From assembly GCA_963827585.1 (NCBI GenBank), contig CAWHCK010000049.1, positions 62,001 to 126,000 of the forward strand: a stretch of 64,000 nt of DNA. The letters are read 5' to 3'. The translations under genes and the position numbers were made by a program. Position 1 is the first letter of the stretch; the number at the start of each line of letters is the position of its first letter. Origin of the DNA: VAZQ01 sp963827585. GTDB lineage: Bacteria > Pseudomonadota > Alphaproteobacteria > Rhizobiales > Xanthobacteraceae. This document shows, piece after piece, positions 34,047 to 42,801 of the stretch. The notes under the pieces were generated by a model, which was not told the DNA's origin, did not search any database, and worked only from the letters and a program-made list of their open reading frames with translations.

Positions 34047-34783
34047 GCGCTGCCCCGCTCGTTCGGCACGAAGGCGCCGGGTGGGACATGTTTGGGTGCC
34101 ACATAGGCGTGATAGAGCGCGTCCAGCATCGCCCACAATACGTCGCACTTGAATTCGAGCGCCTTGAGCACGGCCTGCTGGGCGTCCGGCGTCTTGGCGT
34201 GACGCTTGACGTAATCGAGCGCAAAATCGGAGTCGCGCTGCGCCAGCGGCGGGCGCTTGGAGAAATAGGCGAGCGTGTCGGCGCTGACGAAATCGTAGCT
34301 CTTGAGCATACCTTCGACCCGCTCGCTGATGATCTGCGGCGAGAACAATTCGGTCAGCGAGGAAGCGACGGCTTCGAGCAGCGTCTTGTCGCGGACGAAA
34401 TGCACGTAGGCTTCGACCGCAAACTTCGTCGCCGGCAACAGCCCGGTCAGCGAAACCACGTAGTCGCGGTCGAGCCCGAGCCCGTCGGTCAGCTTGAGCC
34501 AGCGCGCGATGCCGCCGTCGCCTTCCGTTTCGCCGTCGTGGTCGACGAGGCGGCTTCGCCATTCCCGCCGCAGCGCGGGGTCATCGCAGCGCGCGATCAG
34601 GCTCGCATCCTTCACCGGGATCATCGCCTGGTAATAGTAGCGGTTGAGCGCCCAGGCCTGCACTTGACCCTTGGTGCATCTGCCGCCGTGCAACAGCGCG
34701 TGGAACGGGTGCAGCCGGTGATACCGTCGCGCACCGATTTCGCGCAGTTCGGCCTCGAGTTCCTGCGGCGTCATCAGCTTCAC
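34043..34783 (-). CDS. pqqC: Pyrroloquinoline-quinone synthase PqqC
   Basis: 246 residues. Cofactor-free oxidase that carries out the final ring closure and eight-electron oxidation to PQQ. Conserved stretches: RYHRLHPFHALLHGG, NRYYYQAMIPVKDASL, VDHDGE, TGLLPATKFAVEAYV and the helix ALEFKCDVLWAMLDALYHAY. Coupled to pqqB upstream and pqqD downstream by 4-bp overlaps. Confidence 0.96.
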   Translation of the reverse strand: MKLMTPQELEAELREIGARRYHRLHPFHALLHGGRCTKGQVQAWALNRYYYQAMIPVKDASLIARCDDPALRREWRSRLVDHDGETEGDGGIARWLKLTDGLGLDRDYVVSLTGLLPATKFAVEAYVHFVRDKTLLEAVASSLTELFSPQIISERVEGMLKSYDFVSADTLAYFSKRPPLAQRDSDFALDYVKRHAKTPDAQQAVLKALEFKCDVLWAMLDALYHAYVAPKHVPPGAFVPNERGSA

Positions 34784-35685
34784 AGCTCGATCTCCATTCC
34801 GTCCTCGGCGATCTCCCAGCCCTTGCGCTCGACATGCACGCGTTCCGGCGAGCCGTCGACCAGGATCGGATTGGTGTTGTTGATGTGTACATAGATGCGC
34901 CGGCCGGCAACGCCGTCGAGGGCGGACAGCGAACCGTCGTGCCCGTCGATCGGCATATGCCCCATGCGGCGGCCGGTCTTGGTTCCGGTTCCGGTCGTGA
35001 TCATCTCGTTGTCGCGAAAGAGCGTGCCATCGAAAAGAACCACGTCGGCGCGGGCGATCCGCTCTCTCATCGCCGGAGTGATGGCTGCAGCGCCGGGGAT
35101 GTAGGCGAGGCGGGCGCCTCCGGCCGAAATCTCGACGCCGACATTGGCCGCGGTCTCGGTCGCGGTGTCCGGGTTGTCACCTTCCAGATAGAGCGGCACC
35201 TTGCCCGGCACCGTGAACAGCTGCGCCTGCAGTCCGCCTGCAAGCGTCTGCGAGACCCCCGGGACGAGCGCCCGCCGGGACACAACGCCGGGCGCGAGCA
35301 CGCCGAACATGACGTTGTCGGCGAGTGCAGCCAAGGTGGCCGCGGTTCCACAAATTGCAAACGGCTCGCGCTCGCGCAGGCTCAACAAGCCGGCGACCTG
35401 ATCGATCTCGGCACCGGTGAGCACCACAGCTTTGATCGGGCTGCCGCGCGTTCCCGCCCGCGGATGCAGCGGCTTTGCTCGGCGAACCTGCTGGGGAAGG
35501 TCAGGGGAGGCATTGATCAGGAGCCAGTTCTCGCCGTCCGCCGTCACGGCAAGGCTCGCTTGAGTGCGGGGCCGCACGCGAGCGTCACCCGACCATGCCA
35601 AGAGGCATGTCGGGCAGCGACAGTTCCATTGAGGAAAACCCCCACCCGCCGCCGAACCGAGCACGATGGCGGTGAGGCGCCCCAT
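34780..35685 (-). CDS. pqqB: PQQ biosynthesis protein PqqB
   Basis: 301 residues, metallo-beta-lactamase fold. Hydroxylates the tyrosine of the cross-linked PQQ precursor. The family start GSAAGGGFPQWNCRCPTC holds the structural zinc cysteines; SPDLP, VLTGAEIDQVAGLLSLRE and MGHMPIDGHDGSL are also typical. It overlaps pqqC by 4 bp and begins 26 bp after the pqqA stop. Confidence 0.96.
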   Translation of the reverse strand: MGRLTAIVLGSAAGGGFPQWNCRCPTCLLAWSGDARVRPRTQASLAVTADGENWLLINASPDLPQQVRRAKPLHPRAGTRGSPIKAVVLTGAEIDQVAGLLSLREREPFAICGTAATLAALADNVMFGVLAPGVVSRRALVPGVSQTLAGGLQAQLFTVPGKVPLYLEGDNPDTATETAANVGVEISAGGARLAYIPGAAAITPAMRERIARADVVLFDGTLFRDNEMITTGTGTKTGRRMGHMPIDGHDGSLSALDGVAGRRIYVHINNTNPILVDGSPERVHVERKGWEIAEDGMEIEL

Positions 35686-35711
35686 TCAAAACCGACGCAA
35701 ATGCGCCGGAA

Positions 35712-35789
35712 TTAGAACTCGGCCGGGAGGTAGCCGTTGATCTCGAGGCCGATGCAGATCTCGACGAGGATCGGAGTTGTCCAGGCCAT
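35712..35789 (-). CDS. pqqA: PQQ precursor peptide PqqA
   Basis: A 25-codon gene that standard length cut-offs miss. It starts at ATG 35789 after GGGAAG and ends with TAA at 35712. The conserved core reads EINGY at residues 16-20, giving the E-x-x-x-Y spacing required for PQQ formation, and the peptide begins MAWTTP, close to other rhizobial PqqA. It heads the operon in the order pqqA-B-C-D-E. Confidence 0.95.
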   Translation of the reverse strand: MAWTTPILVEICIGLEINGYLPAEF

Positions 35790-35824
35790 GGTTTCTTCCC
35801 TAGTTTGTTTGTGTGAACCGCCCC

Positions 35825-35853
35825 AATTTAGATGGGGTTTGGTCGCGGCGCAA
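35825..35853 (-). promoter_or_regulatory. Possible promoter of the pqq operon
   Basis: On the minus strand, TTGCGC (35853-35848) and TAAATT (35830-35825) are separated by 17 bp, about 35 bp before the pqqA start codon. A small CCCC/GGGG hairpin overlaps the -10 region. Weak match; inference only. Confidence 0.35.
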
Positions 35854-35900
35854 GCACCCCTCCGCTACCGATCGAGACATAACAAAACAGATTGAGGCAT

Positions 35901-35929
35901 AAGAAAACCGGACCCTTGCGGGTCCGGTT
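35901..35929 (-). terminator. Rho-independent terminator after the LysR gene
   Basis: A perfect 10-bp stem AACCGGACCC/GGGTCCGGTT with loop TTGC (35906-35929), followed on the minus strand by TTTTCTTATG. It ends minus-strand transcription from trxB and the LysR gene and insulates the pqq operon. Confidence 0.85.
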
Positions 35930-36166
35930 GTAGTTCGTCGGCGCGGGGCCGACAATCACCTTCCAGAGGGGAACAGCTGGCGGTTGACGATTGCAATCTG
36001 GGAGGATGGGCAACCGGCTGCCGCCAGTGACCGACAGTATGCCGAGGCAATTTTCTCACACAATACAAAGGGTCGCATGCCAGCCATGCGAGGTCGACAC
36101 GCGTTTACGGACGCTTAACGGAAATGCCGAACCGCACGTGCTGTGCCTGCGGTCGCCAATTGATTT
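35930..36166. other. Intergenic gap between the terminator and the LysR gene
   Basis: Read on both strands, I see no gene or clear regulatory site in this 237-bp stretch; the sequence is less GC-rich than its surroundings. Confidence 0.5.
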
Positions 36167-37060
36167 TCAGAAATGCCAGCGCTGCGCCTTCGCGACCAGA
36201 AAATCGCGAAACACCTGTACCCGCGCGACCGATTTCAGTTCCTCCGGATAGACGAAATAGGCATCGAGCGCGATGGTGTCGGACTCGCCGAACAATTGCA
36301 CCAGCCCGCCGTTCTCCTCGACCAGATAGTCCGGCAGCAGCGCAACGCCGATGCCGCGCTGGCACGCGCGCAGGACCCCGAGCACGTTGTTGATGGTGAG
36401 TTTGGGCGTGCGCGGGCCTTTGCCGTTGCGCGCGACCTCGATCAGCCAACGCCGGTTCTCGAGATAGTTCGGTACGGTGCTGCCGCCGAGCAGCAGGACG
36501 CGATGGTCGTCGAGGTCGTCGAGCGCGCGCGGCGTGCCGAACCGCTTGATGTATTCCGGCGATGCGTAGGCGTGGAAACGCACCGAAAAGAGCTTGCGCT
36601 GGATCAAGTCGGGCTGCGTCGGCAGGCGCAGGCGGATCGCCACGTCCGCCTCGCGCATCGCGAGGTCGAGCTCCTCATCGGTGGTGATCAACGTGAGGTG
36701 GATGTCGGGATAGAGCTCGACGAACTCGCCCAGCCGCGGGGTGAGCCAATGCACGCCGATGCCGGGCGTCGTCGTGACCCGCAGGTCGCCGTTCGGTCGC
36801 TCGCGGCTGTCGGTCAACTTGGCGCGCGCGGCCTCGAGCTTCATGAACACGTCGTGGGCGGTGTGATGGAGGAGCTCGCCCTGTTCGGTAAGAATAAGTC
36901 CGCGCGCGTGTCGATGGAAAAGCGAGACCCCGAGTTCCTGTTCGAGCGCCGATACCTGTCGCGATACCGCCGACTGCGACAGCCCGAGCTGTTCGCCCGC
37001 GTGGGTGAAGCTGCCGGCCTCGGCAGCGGCGTGGAATACTTTGAGTTTGTCCCAGTCCAT
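36167..37060 (-). CDS. LysR-type transcriptional regulator
   Basis: 297 residues. N-terminal winged helix-turn-helix (residues 1-60) with FHAAAEAGSFTHAGEQLGLSQSAVSRQVSALEQELGVSLFHR, followed in pieces by the usual LysR substrate-binding domain (LRVTTTPGIGVHWLTPRL; GIGVALLPDYLVEE). The start at 37060 (MDWDKLK) fits the family. A GTG at 37090 overlapping the trxB stop would add 10 residues and couple the two genes. The effector and targets are unknown; a role linked to thioredoxin reductase is suggested only by position. Confidence 0.88.
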   Translation of the reverse strand: MDWDKLKVFHAAAEAGSFTHAGEQLGLSQSAVSRQVSALEQELGVSLFHRHARGLILTEQGELLHHTAHDVFMKLEAARAKLTDSRERPNGDLRVTTTPGIGVHWLTPRLGEFVELYPDIHLTLITTDEELDLAMREADVAIRLRLPTQPDLIQRKLFSVRFHAYASPEYIKRFGTPRALDDLDDHRVLLLGGSTVPNYLENRRWLIEVARNGKGPRTPKLTINNVLGVLRACQRGIGVALLPDYLVEENGGLVQLFGESDTIALDAYFVYPEELKSVARVQVFRDFLVAKAQRWHF

Positions 37061-37086
37061 GATCGTTTTGGCGTTCAACAGGCGCT

Positions 37087-38055
37087 TCACTCCGCCGCGA
37101 CGGCCGGCTCCGCTTCGCCCTGCGCGGCGAGGAAGCGTTCCGCCTCAAGCGCGGCCATGCAGCCTTGGCCGGCCGCGGTCACCGCCTGGCGATAGACATC
37201 ATCGGTGACGTCACCGGCGGCAAACACTCCTGGCACCGAGGTCGCCGTCGATGGCGCGGTCTTGATGTAGCCCGAAGGCTTCATCTCCACTTGTCCGACG
37301 AAGAGCTCGGAAGCGGGGGTGTGGCCGATGGCAATGAACACGCCGTCCGTCCGACGTTCGGTGAAGGTGCCGCTCTTGACGTTGCGGAGGATCGCTCCCT
37401 TCACTTTGAGCGGGTGCTCCTCGCCGACGACCTCCTCCAGCACACTGTCCCAGATCACCGAAATCCTCGGATTCTTGAACAGCCGCTCCTGGAGAATCTT
37501 CTCCGCGCGGAAACTGTCGCGCCGGTGGACCACCGTGACCTTGGATGCGAAATTGGTGAGGAACAGCGCCTCCTCGACGGCGGTGTTACCGCCGCCGATG
37601 ACCATGACCTCCTTGCCGCGATAGAAGAAGCCGTCGCAGGTGGCACAGGCGGAGACGCCATAGCCCTTGAACTTTTGCTCGGACGGCAATTCCAGCCAAC
37701 GCGCCTGCGCGCCGGTTGCGATGATGATGCTGTCTGCGAGATAGCGGGTACCGGAATCGCATTCGAGCCGGAACGGCCGGTGCGCGAGATCGACCCTGCT
37801 CACATGGTCGAAGACGAGCTTCGTCCCGACATGCTCGGCCTGCTTCTGCATCTGCTCCATCAGCCAGGGGCCCTGGATGACGTCGGCGAAACCGGGATAG
37901 TTCTCCACGTCGGTCGTGATGGTGAGCTGGCCGCCGGGCTGGATGCCTTGAATCAAGATCGGCTGCAGCATGGCGCGGGCGGCATAGATCGCGGCGGTAT
38001 AGCCGGCCGGCCCGGAACCGATGATGACGACCTTGGCGTGGGTAACCTTGCCCAT
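37087..38055 (-). CDS. trxB: Thioredoxin-disulfide reductase
   Basis: 322 residues. FAD/NADPH-dependent enzyme that reduces thioredoxin in the cytoplasm. FAD motif IIGSGPAGYTAAIYAARA at 11-28, redox-active pair C137-A-T-C140 (ACATCDGFFY), NADPH motif VIGGGNTAVEEALFL, and the C-terminal GVFAAGDVTDDVYRQAVTAAGQGCMAA in parts. The start at 38055 (MGKVTH) fits family N-termini; the residues upstream are Arg-rich and unlikely to be coding. Confidence 0.95.
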   Translation of the reverse strand: MGKVTHAKVVIIGSGPAGYTAAIYAARAMLQPILIQGIQPGGQLTITTDVENYPGFADVIQGPWLMEQMQKQAEHVGTKLVFDHVSRVDLAHRPFRLECDSGTRYLADSIIIATGAQARWLELPSEQKFKGYGVSACATCDGFFYRGKEVMVIGGGNTAVEEALFLTNFASKVTVVHRRDSFRAEKILQERLFKNPRISVIWDSVLEEVVGEEHPLKVKGAILRNVKSGTFTERRTDGVFIAIGHTPASELFVGQVEMKPSGYIKTAPSTATSVPGVFAAGDVTDDVYRQAVTAAGQGCMAALEAERFLAAQGEAEPAVAAE

Positions 38056-38267
38056 CGAGAACGAACCCCGTCGTGAGGCTTGCGGGCGCCTTCGGCGCGC
38101 CTGCGCTTCGGCGATGACGCTCCGAGCGCGCACAGCGCGCATTGGTGCCCCGCACAATTTATGAGATCCTGGGAGCTATGCAAGATATGCAGACCAGAAT
38201 GCCACAGGATTGTGACTGATGGGGCTGCTGACGGTGTTTAATTACCTCGCTCAGGCAACTGGTAGTT

Positions 38268-39209
38268 CTAGCCGGCTTTCGCGGCGGCATACTTGCCGGT
38301 CAGCTGCGGCGTGGTCACCTCTTTTCCACCCCTGTTCGCGATCTCGAGCCTCGTCTCCCGTCCCCAGCTACGCTTGAGCTCGTCACGGATGTTGATCCGC
38401 AGGCGACCGAGCCCGTCGGTCTCGAGCTCGACCACGTCGCCATCCTGAAAGGCGCTCAAGCCGCGGTGATTGGTGCCGGTCGCGAGCACGTCGCCGGGCT
38501 CGATCGTATGAATGGAGCTGACCCACTCGATGCAGCGCGGGATCTTGTGCGCCATGTCGCTGGTATTGAAATTCTGCTTGAGCGCGCCGTTGACCCAGAG
38601 CCGGACCTGCAGCTGATGGGGATCGCGAATCTCGTCGGCGGTGACGATACAAGGGCCGAGCGGCGCGAAGGTGTCCCGCGACTTCATCTGGTAGAAGACA
38701 TTGCCGGGCGGCGGCAGGCCGCGGGCCGAGCCGTCGATGAAATTGACGTAGCCGAAGACGTACTCCATGGCATCGGCGGCTTTGACGTGCTTCGCGCGCT
38801 TGCCGATCACCACGGCGACCTCGGCCTCGCCCTCGAAGATGGTGGCGGGGACATCGGGCAGCACCATGGTGTCGCCCTGGCCGATCACGGCGGCGGGCGA
38901 CTTGTGAAAGGCATTGATCGGCGCCGGCTCGGTGCGCGTGCCGTCCTCCATGTAATTGACGGCCATGCAGTCGATGTTGACCGGCCTGGGCAGCGGCGGG
39001 CGAACCTTGACATCGGCCATCGGCGTGCCCTTGCCGTGCGCCACCGCCTCCTCCAGGCGCGGCCGGTACTCGGCAAAACGCTCGATCAGACCGTTGATCA
39101 GGTCGTGCGGGCCGGTGTGCGGAATTTTCTCGATCACGGGCGAGACGTCGACCACGGCATCGCCCTTGAGCACGCCGAGCTTGTAGTCGTCGAAGTAGAT
39201 GAGCTTCAT
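38268..39209 (-). CDS. Fumarylacetoacetate hydrolase-family protein
   Basis: 313 residues. The C-terminal FAH fold has metal-binding acids in IFEGEAEVAVVIG and GYVNFIDGSARG, plus GPCIVTADEI and a final LATGTNHRG. Family members cleave carbon-carbon bonds or isomerise/decarboxylate ring-fission products in aromatic degradation. The N-terminal 65 residues form the usual small domain. A TTT-type binding-protein gene lies just upstream on the same strand, and the two probably form a transcript for uptake and breakdown of one compound. Confidence 0.87.
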   Translation of the reverse strand: MKLIYFDDYKLGVLKGDAVVDVSPVIEKIPHTGPHDLINGLIERFAEYRPRLEEAVAHGKGTPMADVKVRPPLPRPVNIDCMAVNYMEDGTRTEPAPINAFHKSPAAVIGQGDTMVLPDVPATIFEGEAEVAVVIGKRAKHVKAADAMEYVFGYVNFIDGSARGLPPPGNVFYQMKSRDTFAPLGPCIVTADEIRDPHQLQVRLWVNGALKQNFNTSDMAHKIPRCIEWVSSIHTIEPGDVLATGTNHRGLSAFQDGDVVELETDGLGRLRINIRDELKRSWGRETRLEIANRGGKEVTTPQLTGKYAAAKAG

Positions 39210-39275
39210 GGTTGTTCTCCGGAAGAAAAGGAAGAAGGGCGATCGATCTGGCGCGGATCGCGGACCGACTGACGA

Positions 39276-40250
39276 CTACTCGGCCTTGATACCGTTGACC
39301 TCTGCGATCTTGGCGTAGAGCTCGATTTCGGTCTCCACCCGCCGTTGCAGCTCCTCGGGCGAGGACGGCGCGGCCAGCACGCCGGTCTCCGCGAGCCACG
39401 CCTTGATGTCGGGCGATTCGAGCGCGCGCCGCAATTCGCTGTTGAGCCGATCGATGATGGGGCGCGGAGTCTGCGGCGCGGCCGCCAGCCCGAGCCACGA
39501 CATGAGCCCAATGCCGGGCACGGTCTCCGCCATCGTCGGCGTGTCCGGCATCAGCGGATAACGCTCGGGCGACGACACCGCCAGCGGCCGCAGCTGGCCG
39601 TTGCGGATGCGCGGAATGGCCGAGGTCGCGGTATCGATCATGGCGTCCAGCCGGCCGCCGACCACGTCGGTAAAGGCAGCGACCGACCCGCGATACGGCA
39701 CCGCCACCATGCTGACGCCGGCGCGATTCTCGATCCATTTCCCCAACAGGTGATAGACGCTGCCGCCGCCGATGATGGCGTAATTCACTTTCCCGGGCGC
39801 GGCCTTGGCCCGCTCGATCAGGTCGCGGAAACTTGCAATCGGCGAATTCGGGGCGACCAGCAGGAACATCGGGTAGGCCACGACGGTCGTGACGAATGCA
39901 AAATCGCGCACCGGATCATAGGGCAGCGACTTCATCACCGCCGCCTGGGTGGTAAAGCCGCCGGTGAGCATCGCGAAGGTGTGGCCGTCCGGCGCCGACT
40001 TCGACACCATCTGGTTGCCGACCATGCCGACCCCCTGGGTGACGCTCTCGACGATCACCGGTTGGCCCAATCGCTCGGTCAGCTTGTTGCCGAGCGTGCG
40101 CGCCACCATGTCGGGACTGCCGCCGGGGGCGGTCGGGATGATGATCTTGAGCGGGCGCACCGGCCAAGCGCCGGTTTGAGCCAAGGCCGGCGAAGCAACA
40201 GCGAGTGCGGCCGCAATGCCGGCGAGAGCCGTCCGTCGTGTCGGCGACAT
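39276..40250 (-). CDS. Tripartite tricarboxylate transporter (Bug) substrate-binding protein
   Basis: 324 residues with a signal peptide (twin-Arg-like TRRTALAGIAAALAVASPALAQ, probable cleavage after ALA). Bug family motifs: IIIPTAPGGSPDMVARTLGNKL, then GGVGMVGNQMV-like text and GGRLDAMIDT. It binds a carboxylic acid in the periplasm. The membrane partners TctA/TctB are not nearby, as is common for Bug proteins. It lies 66 bp before the FAH-family gene on the same strand. Confidence 0.9.
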   Translation of the reverse strand: MSPTRRTALAGIAAALAVASPALAQTGAWPVRPLKIIIPTAPGGSPDMVARTLGNKLTERLGQPVIVESVTQGVGMVGNQMVSKSAPDGHTFAMLTGGFTTQAAVMKSLPYDPVRDFAFVTTVVAYPMFLLVAPNSPIASFRDLIERAKAAPGKVNYAIIGGGSVYHLLGKWIENRAGVSMVAVPYRGSVAAFTDVVGGRLDAMIDTATSAIPRIRNGQLRPLAVSSPERYPLMPDTPTMAETVPGIGLMSWLGLAAAPQTPRPIIDRLNSELRRALESPDIKAWLAETGVLAAPSSPEELQRRVETEIELYAKIAEVNGIKAE

Positions 40251-40494
40251 CTGCTTTTTCCTCCCTCAGTCGGTCGGTCTTGTTCGGCGCAGCTTCATGG
40301 TCGCTGCGCGTTGCCGGCCGCGTTTCCCGAATTGTTGCCCATCGTCGCGCCACCGTCCAGGGGCGGACGCTGGCGAAGCAGCACGCGACGATTGCAGGGA
40401 TATCAGACACGCGCTTTGTCGATTGCCCGTGCAGCGACTAACGACGTATGGTCGGGACGGTGATGCCTGCTCAGCGCGCGCGGAGACGAGACCC

Positions 40495-41682
40495 ATGAAT
40501 TCCAAAGCCCGCATGTACGACGTCGGCGGCGTCCTGCTGGCGCGGCCGTTCAAGGCGCGCCGGCTCGGCCATTTCGCGCTCTGGCATACCGATCTCGCGA
40601 TGGCGCGCCGCCTCTACGTCGACGTGCTCGGGTTTCGTGAAACCGACGTGGTCGAGCGCGATGGCCAACCGGTTGCAGTCTTCACCTCGCACGGAACCGA
40701 TCATCATTCCCTGGCCGCCATTCATGCCTCGACCGCCGAGGGCGTCCGCAAGGCGCACTACGAGAACGGCGTCTTCGTCAATCAGATTTCCTTCCAGGTC
40801 GGCGCCCTCGAGGAAGTCGTCAGCGCGCACGAGTATTTCGCCGAGCGGCAAGTGCCCATCAGTCGCCTCGGTCGCGACTTTCCCGGTAGCAACTGGGCGC
40901 TCTATGTGCTCGACCCGGACGGCCACCGCATCGAGTTCTACTACGGCATGGAGCAGATCGGCTGGGACCGCAGGAGCAAGCCGGCCGCCGCCTATCTTCG
41001 CGCGGTGCGGGACGGCTTCGCGCTTCCGCAACCCGCTGAGATGACGGAAATCACGACCTGCGAGCGCAACGGCATCGCGCTCGGTGACGGATTCCGCCCC
41101 GCCGAGGACCTTCCCTACGACTATTGCGTCGGCGGCATCATGCTGCAGCGGCCGTTCAAGGTGACCAAGATCGGCCCCGTGCACCTGTTCGTCTCCGACC
41201 TCGATGCCTCGGAGCGCTTCTATACCGAGCTCCTCGGCCTGACCAAAACCGAGGACGTTCATTATCGCGGGCACCGCTGCGTATTCCTGCGCTGCGGGAC
41301 CGATCATCACTGCATCGGCCTCTACCCGATGGCGTTACGCGCGGAGCTGGGGCTCAATCCCGCCACGACCTTGATGAGCATCGGAATGCAGGTCGCGACC
41401 TACGCACAATTGAAGGACGCGATCGCGTTTCTGCGGGAACAAGGGCTCCGCTTCGTCGACACCATTCCTTTCGACCTGCATCCCGGCGTCGACTACGCCG
41501 CCCATGCGATCGGACCGGACGGGCACTGCATCGAGCTCTATCACGCCATGGAGCAGGTCGGATGGGATGGCAGGCCGCGTCCGGCCGCGCAGCGCAGGCG
41601 GGTCGATGCCGATTGGCCGCAGACCCTCGAAGCCGCGCCCGATACCTACGCCGACCAGGCCTTTCAGGGGCCGCTCGGGTGA
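40495..41682 (+). CDS. Two-domain VOC-family protein (extradiol dioxygenase-like)
   Basis: 395 residues made of two vicinal-oxygen-chelate modules (about 25-165 and 225-355). Each has the H...E pattern of metal-binding VOC proteins: LGHFALWHTD and HRIEFYYG in the first, GPVHLFVSDL and HCIELYHA in the second, with DHHS and DHHC between. This doubled form resembles catechol 2,3-dioxygenase-type enzymes, though a glyoxalase-like role cannot be excluded. The start follows GGAGACGAG. It is divergent from the Bug-type gene. Confidence 0.85.
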   Translation: MNSKARMYDVGGVLLARPFKARRLGHFALWHTDLAMARRLYVDVLGFRETDVVERDGQPVAVFTSHGTDHHSLAAIHASTAEGVRKAHYENGVFVNQISFQVGALEEVVSAHEYFAERQVPISRLGRDFPGSNWALYVLDPDGHRIEFYYGMEQIGWDRRSKPAAAYLRAVRDGFALPQPAEMTEITTCERNGIALGDGFRPAEDLPYDYCVGGIMLQRPFKVTKIGPVHLFVSDLDASERFYTELLGLTKTEDVHYRGHRCVFLRCGTDHHCIGLYPMALRAELGLNPATTLMSIGMQVATYAQLKDAIAFLREQGLRFVDTIPFDLHPGVDYAAHAIGPDGHCIELYHAMEQVGWDGRPRPAAQRRRVDADWPQTLEAAPDTYADQAFQGPLG

Positions 41683-41704
41683 GCGGGCACGCCTTTAAAA
41701 CGGC

Positions 41705-41828
41705 GTAGGATGGGTAGAGCTGAAGGGCGTTTACGCCCGTCTTCGCGGGCTATGGCGATACCCATCACTTTTCGGCAGACAAGACGCTCGCGTCCCGATG
41801 GGTTTCGCTGGCGCTCAACCCATCCTAC
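41705..41828. repeat. GTAGGATGGG dispersed repeat, copy A (inverted, 124 bp)
   Basis: Termini GTAGGATGGG and CCCATCCTAC. Read on the minus strand, it matches the other copies (42634, 54922, 55774), with GTTGAGCGCCAGCGAAACCC at one end and the GGGCGTAAACGCCC hairpin at the other. It lies between the converging VOC and ridA genes. Confidence 0.85.
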
Positions 41829-41830
41829 GG

Positions 41831-42229
41831 CTAATCGGCGATCACGGCGATGGCGTTGATCTCGATGAGATAGTCGGGCGAGGTCATCTTGCAGATCTCG
41901 ACCATGGTCGAGGCCGGCGCCGGCGGCTTGAAATATTCCCGCCGCACTTTGTGGATCTGATCGAAGTGCTCCATGTTGCGGACATAGACGTCGACCCGGC
42001 AGATGTCATCCATGGCGCCGCCGGCCTCCTCGACGGCCGCCTTCAAGTTCTCGCAGACCTGCCGCGTCTGCGCTTCGATGTCGCCGACGCCCGCGATCGT
42101 GCCGTCCGCGCGCCGCGCCGTCATGCCGGAGATGAAGACCATGCGGCCACGCGCCTCGATCATGGTCGCATGGGAAAAATGCCCGGTGGGCTGGCGGATT
42201 TTCGACGACGTGATCTGCTTCTTCGGCAT
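41831..42229 (-). CDS. RidA/YjgF-family enamine/imine deaminase
   Basis: 132 residues, the normal RidA size. Typical text: HATMIEARGRMVFISGMTARRADG, the central TRQVCENLKAAVEEAGG and the C-terminal PASTMVEICKMTSPDYLIEINAIAV. RidA proteins hydrolyse reactive enamines or, in catabolic clusters, amino-muconate-type intermediates; which applies here cannot be told. It is bracketed by a repeat copy on one side and an IS3 remnant on the other. Confidence 0.9.
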   Translation of the reverse strand: MPKKQITSSKIRQPTGHFSHATMIEARGRMVFISGMTARRADGTIAGVGDIEAQTRQVCENLKAAVEEAGGAMDDICRVDVYVRNMEHFDQIHKVRREYFKPPAPASTMVEICKMTSPDYLIEINAIAVIAD

Positions 42230-42264
42230 GCTGTGGCTCCTGGAGTTGCGAGATTGAGCATGAC

Positions 42265-42572
42265 TGGCGCGCCATATCTCCCCCAGGCGCCGATCAAGCG
42301 GAGAGCTTTATGAAGACACTCAAGCAGGAGGAGGTCGACGGCCGCAACTATCGTGATCTCAACGAGGCGCGCGAGGCGATCGGCGCCTTCATCGAGGATG
42401 TCTATAACCGACAACGACTGCACTCGGCCCTGGCCTATCGACCTCCGGCCGAGTTCGAAACTACACTGGCGCGACCGATGCGTTATCCACCGCATTATCC
42501 ACAGGCCGCGCAACCAACTGTAAACGCAACCAGTCTCTAGTTTCGTGTCTCACTCGAAGGGTGCAGTCCAAC
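42265..42572 (+). mobile_element. IS3-family transposase 3' remnant
   Basis: The frame preserves the end of an IS3-type integrase: AESFMKTLKQEEVDG, then EAREAIGAFIEDVYNRQRLH and SALAYRPPAEFE, ending at the stop at 42540. The last DDE glutamate is in QAESF. The upstream three quarters of the transposase are gone and the text before it is degenerate. The likely right end of the element is the GGGTGCAGTCCA at about 42560-42571. Inactive. Confidence 0.8.
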
Positions 42573-42606
42573 CTGTTTTTCCTGTAAACAACAGGCAAAA
42601 AAACAG
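42573..42606. repeat. Poly-T/poly-A hairpin after the IS3 remnant
   Basis: CCTGTTTTT and AAAAACAGG arms enclose a smaller CCTGT/ACAGG hairpin. It looks like a hairpin repeat or a two-way terminator; no gene ends close by except the transposase remnant. Confidence 0.4.
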
Positions 42607-42633
42607 GAGCCCGACGCGTCCGGCCCTGCAGCG

Positions 42634-42801
42634 GTAGGATGGGTTGAGCGCAGCGAAACCCATCACTTCTCGCCCGCACCCCTTGCTCTCCGCCCAGTCT
42701 GATCGTCGGCATAGCGCAAAAGTGGATTGGCCCTTGGCGATGGGTTTCGCCATAGCCCGCGAAGACGGGCGTAAACGCCCTTAAGGCTCAACCCATCCTA
42801 C
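42634..42801. repeat. GTAGGATGGG dispersed repeat, copy B (168 bp)
   Basis: Begins GTAGGATGGGTTGAGCG and ends GGCTCAACCCATCCTAC. The central part differs from the other copies. With copy A it frames ridA and the IS3 remnant in inverted orientation. Confidence 0.85.

Noticed and set aside
42310..42540. Intact small transposase or integrase gene
   Set aside because: Only the last 77 codons of an IS3-type transposase remain, without the first DDE residues or a left end.
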